Source: Anaerocolumna sp. (GTDB lineage Bacteria; Bacillota; Clostridia; Lachnospirales; Lachnospiraceae). Taken from it: a stretch of 6,098 nt of DNA. The translations under genes and the position numbers were made by a program. Each line of letters begins with the position of its first letter. The stretch's first letter is position 1. The stretch covers positions 1-6,098 of the forward strand of contig JAQSYR010000225.1 of the NCBI GenBank assembly GCA_029256035.1. The letters are read 5' to 3'. Below, piece by piece: positions 1 to 5,849 of this stretch. The notes beneath the pieces were generated by a model. That model saw nothing but the letters and a program-made list of their open reading frames with translations. It was not told where the DNA came from and did no database searches.

Positions 1-773
1 CCATAGGAAACTTTGGGCGCAAAATAGTAATTTTCATTACAATAACCCCAAAGGTTTACTTTGTATTCCTTTTTTGAACTATCATTAATATAAAGGTTTG
101 CTTTGTATTCTTTTTTCCAGCTAAGGTGATTACCAAAAGAATTATTTGCTATAATTTCATTAAACTCATACATTGGCATACATTGGATAGCATTGATGCC
201 TAATTCCTTTAAGTAAGGAATTTTTTCTGTAAGGCCAGCGAAGGTTCCTCCATGCTTTACTTTAGAGGATACATGCTTTGTAAAACTTCGTATATTTAAT
301 TTATATAGTATCAGCTTTGAATATGGTATCTTTAACTTTTTATCCATTTGCCAGTTAAAATCTCCGTAGGATATGCCACTTTTTAACTGGGTTCCTTCCT
401 GGAATTGTGGTTCGCCAAATACACTTCGGCCATACAATACTTTTGCATAAGGATCCGGAAATTCATTACCTTGTACTTCATAGGTATACATAAAATGTGA
501 GAAATCAAAGTCAGAAGATAACCTAGGATTGTTATCCTTTGTTAATTGCTTTGTTTGTATCATAACGGCAAAAACGCTTCCGGTTTTATTGGTTTCATTT
601 AGGCACAGGATAAAGGCAGGTTCCCCTAAGCCTATGGAATATAACTTTAAGTTACATTCTTTTACACCAGGCAGTGAAATGGCGAAATTAATGCCTCCAC
701 TTTGAAATGTCACTCCTAGTGGCATTGGTGACCCAATCTCTGTCTTTAGAATACCTTCCCTTCTTGTCTCCAT
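1..773 (-). CDS. GH13 glycogen debranching / isoamylase-like enzyme (C-terminal part outside window)
   Basis: The frame is open for 257 codons from the ATG at 773-771 to the left edge, so the C-terminal part lies outside the window. Residues about 15-110 look like a CBM48 module: a G-V-T-F...GG-INFAI strand pair and a later YTYEV-x-G...DPYAK segment. The GH13 barrel begins near residue 155 with LYKLNIRSFTKH, then HGGTFAGLTEKIPYLKELG (about 174-192), a CMPMYEF strand (198-204) and LWGYCNENYYFAPK (241-254), which matches the WGY...FAP segment of debranching enzymes. The catalytic Asp/Glu motifs are beyond the edge, so activity cannot be judged. The family hydrolyses alpha-1,6 branches in glycogen or related alpha-glucans, normally in the cytoplasm; no signal peptide is seen. 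A GGAGGGG site (777-783) lies just upstream and abuts the stop codon of the preceding gene, 12 bases from the start, so the two are probably translationally coupled. GlgX, isoamylase or pullulanase type cannot be resolved from this half. Confidence 0.85.
   Translation of the reverse strand, partial: METRREGILKTEIGSPMPLGVTFQSGGINFAISLPGVKECNLKLYSIGLGEPAFILCLNETNKTGSVFAVMIQTKQLTKDNNPRLSSDFDFSHFMYTYEVQGNEFPDPYAKVLYGRSVFGEPQFQEGTQLKSGISYGDFNWQMDKKLKIPYSKLILYKLNIRSFTKHVSSKVKHGGTFAGLTEKIPYLKELGINAIQCMPMYEFNEIIANNSFGNHLSWKKEYKANLYINDSSKKEYKVNLWGYCNENYYFAPKVSY
50..117. repeat. Imperfect 42-bp-period tandem duplication inside the GH13 gene
   Basis: The 25-base unit starting at 50 (AAAGGTTTACTTTGTATTCC and following Ts) recurs at 92 with two mismatches. 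The 42-base offset is exactly 14 codons, so the protein reads KKEYKANLYINDSS and then KKEYKVNLWGY (residues about 220-244). It falls just before the conserved WGY...FAP strand, in a loop that varies in the family. It looks like a recent in-frame slippage or unequal-crossover duplication. Confidence 0.75.
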
Positions 774-785
774 ATTCCCCTCCAC

Positions 786-1448
786 CTAAATATGCATTCG
801 TTTGTTGATTTCTTCCTTTATATTTTCGCCTTCAAACAGGATTATAGCTGCTAAAGATAGTACACTAATTGCAACACTAATAATTGACGGGTATATAACA
901 TGGAGTCCACCAAAAATAAGGAATACTAATGGAAGAAAACCAAATATAACATCAATCACCATATAAAACAGAAAATCTCTTACTGCCAGACGCATAGCCT
1001 TTGCGGTTACATACATGACTGCCATAGCAAAAACACAGGTTATTGGGAATACATAATCTATGGACCAACCTCTCCACCCCATGCGCCAGTCCCAAAGTAT
1101 TGCCAGTACCGATATTATGGCAACCAGCCAAACAATAGTTTTGGGAATATTATGGCGTTTCCATATAACTACCGCAAAACTAATCCAGAAACATAAGATA
1201 CCAGATATAATAATCAACGGCCGATTAATGCGCATAGGGAACATAGCATCAAAAGCATAGCTAACGACCATAATGCATATTGATATAAATATCATCATAC
1301 GAATAATAACGTTATTTTTATAAAATTCCGGAACAACCGGAAATAGATTGTCTTGTTCCCTATTATTTTCCGATAAGGCATTTTGACAAAGTGGACAGTT
1401 ATTATGATTGCCACGAATGTCAATGCGACAATGTTCACAGTGCTGCAT
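786..1448 (-). CDS. DUF6320-type membrane protein with N-terminal zinc ribbon
   Basis: This 220-residue protein opens with a four-cysteine zinc-ribbon pattern: C4-x2-C7 and C18-x2-C21. A short hydrophilic stretch follows, then about six predicted membrane helices near residues 48-66, 77-95, 102-119, 131-149, 158-179 and 185-205, and a charged C-terminal tail (EGENIKEEINKR). Length and layout fit what I recall of DUF6320, a Lachnospiraceae-rich family of unknown function; that assignment is from memory. The ATG at 1448 is supported by AAGGAG at 1455-1460 with a 6-base spacer. It begins 37 bases after the acyltransferase stop and its own TAG lies 12 bases before the GH13 start, so it sits inside the operon. 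Zinc-ribbon plus polytopic membrane domains suggest a partner-binding membrane protein rather than an enzyme, but this is inference. There is no sign of truncation. Confidence 0.75.
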   Translation of the reverse strand: MQHCEHCRIDIRGNHNNCPLCQNALSENNREQDNLFPVVPEFYKNNVIIRMMIFISICIMVVSYAFDAMFPMRINRPLIIISGILCFWISFAVVIWKRHNIPKTIVWLVAIISVLAILWDWRMGWRGWSIDYVFPITCVFAMAVMYVTAKAMRLAVRDFLFYMVIDVIFGFLPLVFLIFGGLHVIYPSIISVAISVLSLAAIILFEGENIKEEINKRMHI

Positions 1449-1485
1449 GATAAGCTCCTTCCTAAATCACAAATGAATGTCCCAG

Positions 1486-2607
1486 CTAATTAGATACAAG
1501 ATCAACCTTTATCCCTTTTTCTGTTAAAGTCTTAAAAAATGTCTTCTGAATGTCTGTTTCCACTAAAGGGGAACTAAAACTAATTGTTAGGATATCTCCA
1601 TAGGAACACAAGGTTATCTGTGGCCTTCTGGCACTTGTATACACTGCAAAATGGTGAATATAGGATTTAAATTCTTTAGGAACTGCTATAATTCCCACAT
1701 TTGATATAGAGGAGGTAATTCCTCTTTCATTCATTCGATCAGAAAATCTTAATATTATATTTTTAAGTGGTAAAGGCACTACCCGAATTAAGGCATTCTG
1801 CTCTAAAGCAATCAGTCGTTCCATATGTCCTTTAATTCGTTCCTCATCTAATTCTCTTTTAAAACTGTCACTGACACTTTGCACAATGTCATTAAACTCT
1901 GTACTATCTTTACTAAAATTATAAGCTATATTAATGGTACTAAAGAAATTTCTTGCTGATTCCGATTCAAAAAAGTTACGCATATTTACTGGAACGGATA
2001 AAACAACCGGATGTTTCTTCTTTTTCTCTGGCATTCCCTTATAAATGGAGTACAAAAGTAAAGCTGTAAGATAAACAGTCAGGGAAGTATTATAGTCATG
2101 GGCTGCATTTAAAACTGCTTTGGCTGACATGGAGCCCTCGAGAATAAGCATCCTGTACTCTTCACGTTTGGTGCCATGAATCTTGTATGCTTTTTCTATA
2201 AATTCTCGTTTTCTTCGAATCTTTCCCGTATAATATTTAAGAAAGCTATCATCCATCTTTTGGCTTTTAGAAGCAGAGTAATCCAGTTTAGGCATACATT
2301 CCTGAAACTTATCTTCATACTTTATGGTTAAATAATAATATATTAATGTTTTTAAAAACCAAATACCACCTGCTCCATCCGAAAGGGCATGAAACGCTTC
2401 AAAATTAATTCTGTTTTTATAATAAACAACCCGAAACAAAAGGTTTCTGCGGTTCTCGAAATAGATTCGACCACACACGGGTTCCGATTCTTCTTCAACA
2501 ATTGGACGGATGTTACTTCCTTCAAAATAATACCAGAATGCTCCCTTTCTAAGTACGGATTTGTACCAGGGAAAGTACTCAATTGTTTTATCTAATGCCT
2601 GTTGCAA
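1486..2607 (-). CDS. Alcohol acetyltransferase-like (condensation-fold) protein, N-terminally truncated and frameshifted; probable pseudogene
   Basis: The open frame gives 373 residues if it begins at the TTG at 2607. It carries the HxxxDG acyl-transfer motif of the condensation/CoA-dependent acyltransferase superfamily (FHALSDGAGG, His73 and Asp77). It also has VPVNMRNFF in the middle and an ISNVGII-type strand near the C-terminus, as in proteins annotated 'alcohol acetyltransferase'. Family members normally have a further ~35-40 N-terminal residues with a first strand and a WYKLDNAAK-like motif before the LQQALDKTIEYFP segment; here these are missing. No ribosome binding site precedes 2607. 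A strong AAGGAG at 2637-2642 instead serves an ATG at 2629-2627, whose frame stops after 13 codons. The main frame is closed by TGA just upstream. An out-of-frame deletion close to the start is the simplest explanation. The active-site motif is retained, so weak expression of a shortened protein is possible but unlikely to be functional. Confidence 0.7.
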   Translation of the reverse strand: MQQALDKTIEYFPWYKSVLRKGAFWYYFEGSNIRPIVEEESEPVCGRIYFENRRNLLFRVVYYKNRINFEAFHALSDGAGGIWFLKTLIYYYLTIKYEDKFQECMPKLDYSASKSQKMDDSFLKYYTGKIRRKREFIEKAYKIHGTKREEYRMLILEGSMSAKAVLNAAHDYNTSLTVYLTALLLYSIYKGMPEKKKKHPVVLSVPVNMRNFFESESARNFFSTINIAYNFSKDSTEFNDIVQSVSDSFKRELDEERIKGHMERLIALEQNALIRVVPLPLKNIILRFSDRMNERGITSSISNVGIIAVPKEFKSYIHHFAVYTSARRPQITLCSYGDILTISFSSPLVETDIQKTFFKTLTEKGIKVDLVSN

Positions 2608-2629
2608 AATACCTTTTACGATGTTTCAT
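2588..2629 (-). pseudogene. Remnant 5' end of the acyltransferase gene (13-codon frame)
   Basis: AAGGAG at 2637-2642 is 7 bases from ATG 2629-2627, an ideal start. The frame reads MKHRKRYFATGIR and stops at TAA (2588-2590). The first residues (MKHRK) resemble the usual start of the acyltransferase. From about 2615 the DNA is the acyltransferase coding sequence in the wrong frame. The ATG and the downstream frame differ by 22 bases, which is not a multiple of three. An alternative ATG at 2634-2632 is too close to the ribosome binding site and meets a stop after two codons. Confidence 0.6.
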
Positions 2630-2659
2630 TTCATTTCTCCTTTTTCTGTCACAATTAAA

Positions 2660-3393
2660 CTATGACGTTTCATCCTTTAAAAATTGATTTATAATCTCAT
2701 AGCAATGCTCTACAAGATTTTTCTTCATTGGCAATGATAAAAAACCATGTAATGCATCCTTCATTCGCGTGATTGTAACAGTATTCCCAAATTCACGCAA
2801 CCGCATTCCATAGGCTTCACCCTCGTCCCGAAGTGGATCATATTCTGCTGTAATTATCAATGTTTTTGGCTGATTACTTAAATCCTTTGCTAGCAAGGGG
2901 GCAACATAGGGATTTGTTCTGTCCTTTTCATTTCTTATATATAAATCCATATAATCCTGGATTCGTTTTGAGGTCATAACATAATCAGTTCCATTCTCCC
3001 GAATAGAAGGGAAGGGAGAATTCTCGCTGTGATCATGATAGGTTGCCGGATACAACAGTATCTGCCTGGTAGGTTTAAACTCACCGGTTTCACTGTTTGC
3101 TCAGCCATATTTGCACAAATATTGGTATAACTGTCAATATTGCCGGTTACCCATCCACCCCCATGAAAAAAAAGCAGTACCTTAAATTCTTTCGCCTTTT
3201 TAGGTTTAAAAATACGTACTGGAATTTCTCTGTCACCCACCATAATCTTACGGTCTAGTAAGTTATATAAAGGTTTTATATAGGGATGGGATGCAAGAAT
3301 TACTTTTCTATGAAGTTTATAATTTTTCTTTAAATCATATAGGTGTGCAGTTAATACCTTTAGGGCCATTTTTTTAAACCGGCCAATTGCCAT
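2660..3393 (-). pseudogene. HSL-type alpha/beta hydrolase, internally deleted and frameshifted
   Basis: The 5' part (3393 to about 3094) reads in frame for 100 residues and contains the oxyanion-hole motif HGGGW (77-81), followed by TGNIDSYTNICANMAEQT. It then leaves the family sequence and runs in the wrong frame to 2974. The 3' part (from about 3090, another frame) resumes as TGEFKPTRQILLYPATYHDH, with the acid motif EYDPLRDEGEAY and the catalytic-histidine motif ALHGF, and ends at TAG 2660. The block expected between them, with the VDYRLAPE-like strand and the GDSAGG nucleophile elbow, is absent. Joined, the parts give about 242 residues against roughly 300-315 usual for the family, so some 65-70 codons are missing and the frame is broken. 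Without the serine it cannot be an active esterase. The start is well supported: AAGGAG at 3402-3407, 8 bases from ATG 3393, and a promoter just upstream. It heads the leftward operon. Confidence 0.85.
3085..3096 (-). other. Probable deletion junction in the hydrolase gene
   Basis: Reading leftward, the codons for ...MAEQT end at 3094. The sequence TGEFKPTRQ of the distal half begins within a few bases, in a different frame. The distal frame is closed by TGA just upstream of this point, so no single frame spans both halves. The exact breakpoint cannot be placed without an intact homologue. Confidence 0.65.
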
Positions 3394-3431
3394 AAATTAG
3401 TCTCCTTACTGGATTGGTAAATACTATCTTT

Positions 3432-3460
3432 ATTTTATTCTACCTGCCATTAAAAGTCAA
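3432..3460 (-). promoter_or_regulatory. Sigma-A-like promoter of the leftward operon
   Basis: On the minus strand TTGACT (3455-3460) and TAAAAT (3432-3437) are separated by exactly 17 bases, a near-consensus housekeeping promoter. Transcription would start around 3425 and give a leader of about 30 bases before the hydrolase ATG at 3393, with AAGGAG at 3402-3407. The leader is too short to hold a riboswitch or attenuator. Confidence 0.7.
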
Positions 3461-3484
3461 TGCAGTAGAAATGAATAAAAACAC

Positions 3485-3512
3485 TTGCAAAATAGTGAAT
3501 ATAAGGTAAAAT
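3485..3512 (+). promoter_or_regulatory. Probable sigma-A promoter of the ABC-F gene
   Basis: TTGCAA (3485-3490) and TAAAAT (3507-3512) have a 16-base spacer. A start near 3519 would leave about 37 bases of leader and then AGAGAGG (3542-3548), 7 bases from the ATG at 3556. The -35 boxes of this and the divergent operon promoter are about 25 bases apart, so the two could influence one another. The leader shows no long upstream open frame or hairpin of the kind used for antibiotic-induced ABC-F genes. Confidence 0.45.
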
Positions 3513-3555
3513 AGTAATGTATGTTTATCCACATTTAGTATAGAGAGGTATTATA

Positions 3556-5190
3556 ATGATACAAGCGAGTAATGTTACATTAAGACTTGGTAAAAGAGCC
3601 TTATTTGAAGATGTTAATATTAAATTTACAGAAGGTAATTGTTATGGTTTAATTGGTGCAAATGGTGCCGGTAAATCTACCTTCATGAAAATTTTATCCG
3701 GACAATTAGAGCCAACAAAGGGTGATATTATTATAACACCTGGACAGAGACTTTCCTTCTTACAGCAGGATCATTTCAAATATGATCAATTTGATGTTTT
3801 AAACACAGTTATTATGGGTAATCAGAGACTTTATGATATTATGAAAGAAAAAGATGCCATTTATGCCAAAGAAGATTTTACAGAAGAAGATGGTATTAAA
3901 GCCAGTGAATTAGAAGGTGAATTTGCTACATTAAACGGATGGGAAGCGGAATCTGATGCTGCTACTTTATTAAACGGCCTTGGTATTGAAACAGATCTTC
4001 ATTATAAAATGATGAGTGAAATAACAGGTGGTGACAAGGTTAAGATATTATTAGCTCAGGCACTGTTTGGTAATCCTGATATTCTTTTGCTGGATGAGCC
4101 TACCAACCATTTGGATATGGAAGCAATTCGCTGGTTAGAAGAATTCCTGATTAATTTTGACAATACAGTAATTGTAGTATCTCATGACCGTTACTTTTTA
4201 AATAAAGTATGTACTCATATTGCAGATATTGATTACGCTAAAATTCAGTTATATGCTGGTAACTATGACTTCTGGTACGAATCCAGCCAGTTAATGGTTA
4301 AGCAGCTTAAGGATGCTAACAAGAAGAAGGAAGAAAAGATTAAGGAATTACAGGAATTTATTCAAAGATTTAGTGCTAATGCATCCAAATCAAAACAAGC
4401 AACTTCCCGTAAGAAAGCTCTTGAAAAAATTGAATTGGATGATATTCGTCCATCCAGTAGAAAATATCCTTATATTGATTTTAGACCAAGCCGTGAAATT
4501 GGTAATGAAGTTTTAACTGTAACGAATTTATCAAAATCCATTGATGGGGTAAAGATTCTTGACAACATTACCTTTACCATTAATCGTGAAGATAAAGTTG
4601 CTTTTGTAGGACCAAATACCGTTGCTTCCACTACTTTATTCCGAATTCTTGCTGGGGAATTAGAACCAGATGAAGGGGATTATAAATGGGGCATAACTAC
4701 TACCAATTCTTATTTCCCTAAAGATAATACCAAAGATTTTGATTCAGATGATACAATCGTAGAATGGTTAATGCCATTTTCACCTGAAAAGGATGTAACT
4801 TATGTAAGAGGATTTTTAGGCAGAATGCTCTTTGCCGGAGAAGAAGGCGTTAAAAAGGTAAGAGTACTTTCCGGTGGTGAAAAAGTGCGTGTTATGTTAT
4901 CCAAAATGATGATTCTTGGATCTAATGTATTAGTTATGGATGAGCCTACCAACCACTTGGATATGGAATCTATTACTGCATTAAACAACGGTTTAATTAA
5001 GTTCCAAGGAGTTATATTATTTACTTCTCAGGATCATCAGTTTGTACAAACCATTGCCAACCGTATTATGGAACTTACTCCAAATGGATTAATTGATAAG
5101 GTGTCTACTTACGATGAATACTTAGATAACGATGAATTTGCACGAAAGAGACAGGTAATGCAGATTGATCGTACTGAGGATGAAAATTAG
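3556..5190 (+). CDS. ABC-F family ATPase, YkpA/YbiT type
   Basis: This 544-residue soluble protein has two ABC ATPase domains and no membrane segment. ABC-F proteins bind the ribosomal E site and act on stalled or antibiotic-bound ribosomes. NBD1 has Walker A GANGAGKST (34-42), an arm-like insertion (about 88-130), signature SEITGGDK (154-161), Walker B LLLDEPTNHLD (Asp180, Glu181) and H-loop SHDR (His210). A lysine/glutamate-rich linker (about 240-310, with NKKKEEKIKELQEF and RFSANASKSKQATSRKKALEK) is the region that reaches toward P-site tRNA in characterised members. NBD2 has GPNTVASTT (352-360) where Walker A should be, with Ser358 in place of lysine, an intact LSGGE (438-442), Walker B VMDEPTNHLD (Glu463) and SQDH (491-494), with Gln for the H-loop histidine. 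Overall order and sequence resemble Bacillus YkpA. A housekeeping translation factor is more likely than a resistance protein. It is monocistronic, with AGAGAGG just upstream. Confidence 0.92.
   Translation: MIQASNVTLRLGKRALFEDVNIKFTEGNCYGLIGANGAGKSTFMKILSGQLEPTKGDIIITPGQRLSFLQQDHFKYDQFDVLNTVIMGNQRLYDIMKEKDAIYAKEDFTEEDGIKASELEGEFATLNGWEAESDAATLLNGLGIETDLHYKMMSEITGGDKVKILLAQALFGNPDILLLDEPTNHLDMEAIRWLEEFLINFDNTVIVVSHDRYFLNKVCTHIADIDYAKIQLYAGNYDFWYESSQLMVKQLKDANKKKEEKIKELQEFIQRFSANASKSKQATSRKKALEKIELDDIRPSSRKYPYIDFRPSREIGNEVLTVTNLSKSIDGVKILDNITFTINREDKVAFVGPNTVASTTLFRILAGELEPDEGDYKWGITTTNSYFPKDNTKDFDSDDTIVEWLMPFSPEKDVTYVRGFLGRMLFAGEEGVKKVRVLSGGEKVRVMLSKMMILGSNVLVMDEPTNHLDMESITALNNGLIKFQGVILFTSQDHQFVQTIANRIMELTPNGLIDKVSTYDEYLDNDEFARKRQVMQIDRTEDEN
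4091..4122 (+). repeat. First copy of a 32-bp intragenic repeat (Walker B of NBD1)
   Basis: This segment encodes DEPTNHLDME and is matched by 4937-4968 in NBD2 at 31 of 32 bases. The offset is 846 bases (282 codons), in frame. Protein conservation alone would allow many synonymous differences, yet only one is present. Confidence 0.7.
4937..4968 (+). repeat. Second copy of the 32-bp intragenic repeat (Walker B of NBD2)
   Basis: It differs from 4091-4122 only at position 4956 (C for T, CAC against CAT for histidine). Flanking bases diverge at once, so the identity is confined to the Walker B motif. Confidence 0.7.
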
Positions 5191-5255
5191 TTATAAAACT
5201 TTTGATTCTTTAAAATAAAAGATTTACTCTTCTATACGGCAGTTTATTCAATAGA

Positions 5256-5849
5256 TTACGCTACTTCCATTTCAGCATTTTGTCTTAGGAAATTTAGTTC
5301 AAAAATCTGAAGAATGGCATCAACAACTTTATGACACAGTTCCACAATATACATGCAGTCAATTTTAATTACTTTTACAGCATTAAGATATTCCTCATGC
5401 ATCTCTTTTATAAAATTGCAAATCTCTTCCACGGTTCGAAACTTTCTGTTTTTCTCACGAATATGTTCCACTTCTCCGCTTTTTACATATGCTCTAAATG
5501 CATGCTTTAAATTATTCTCATAGTTATTATGTTCTAATAGGCTACCACTAAAAATCTTATTATGTGGATAAGTAAAATAATCTGCAATATAATGAGTAAT
5601 GACACCGAGATGTCTGCAATAATAACCGTTTATTCCCTGTTCCATATCATAATCGTATGTAATTTTATTAATTTCTTTTTTTAATATATCAAAGGTATCA
5701 TCGATACAGTGTCTTCTGGTAATAAAAGATGGTACACAATCCGGCAGGATGCTGCCAATGTAAAAGGATTTTTTGTGGACAAAAAGTTCTTCTATCTTCA
5801 TACTTTTTATCAGATAACTTGCTAAAGATATATGTGATTTCTTTCTCAT
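5256..5849 (-). CDS. Zinc-dependent phospholipase C family protein
   Basis: The 197-residue protein shows the ligand pattern of the zinc-dependent phospholipase C / S1-P1 nuclease fold. His6, Asp37 (GSILPD), His47, His86-x3-Asp90 (THYIAD), His96 (YPHN) and His107-x3-Glu111 (EHNNYE) line up with His14, Asp55, His69, His118, Asp122, His128, His142 and Glu146 of the Bacillus cereus enzyme. These ligands hold three zinc ions that hydrolyse phosphodiester bonds in phospholipids. The protein has no signal peptide, is shorter than the roughly 245-residue mature enzyme, and lacks the N-terminal tryptophan ligand that secretion and processing create. A cytoplasmic enzyme with another phosphoester substrate is therefore possible. 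The C-terminal half (about 112-197) is helical and lysine/glutamate-rich. The ATG at 5849 is preceded by TGGGGGA (5854-5860), a modest ribosome binding site. It converges on the ABC-F gene with a 65-base gap. Confidence 0.8.
   Translation of the reverse strand: MRKKSHISLASYLIKSMKIEELFVHKKSFYIGSILPDCVPSFITRRHCIDDTFDILKKEINKITYDYDMEQGINGYYCRHLGVITHYIADYFTYPHNKIFSGSLLEHNNYENNLKHAFRAYVKSGEVEHIREKNRKFRTVEEICNFIKEMHEEYLNAVKVIKIDCMYIVELCHKVVDAILQIFELNFLRQNAEMEVA

Noticed and set aside
1060..1260. Open frame of 66 codons on the plus strand
   Set aside because: It lies wholly inside the DUF6320-type gene on the opposite strand and has no ribosome binding site or family resemblance.
2352..2595. Open frames on both strands within the acyltransferase gene
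   Set aside because: They are shadows of the acyltransferase frame, which has clear family motifs such as HALSDGAGG in this stretch.
2974..3093. C-terminal tail of the first hydrolase fragment as a novel domain
   Set aside because: The same DNA in another frame encodes recognisable hydrolase sequence (RQILLYPATYHDH), so the tail is out-of-frame translation after the deletion.
3394..3555. Riboswitch or leader-peptide attenuator upstream of the ABC-F gene
   Set aside because: The likely leader is only about 37 bases, with no hairpin and no short open frame with its own ribosome binding site.
4313..4516. Plus-strand open frame inside the ABC-F linker
   Set aside because: It overlaps the well-supported ABC-F frame and is an artefact of the lysine-rich, A-rich linker codons.
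4800..4988. Minus-strand open frame antisense to NBD2
   Set aside because: It has no start signal and is antisense to conserved signature and Walker B sequence.
5199..5225. Possible hairpin after the ABC-F stop
   Set aside because: The stem is about five A/T-rich pairs with a mismatch and has no T-run after it, so it does not qualify as a rho-independent terminator.
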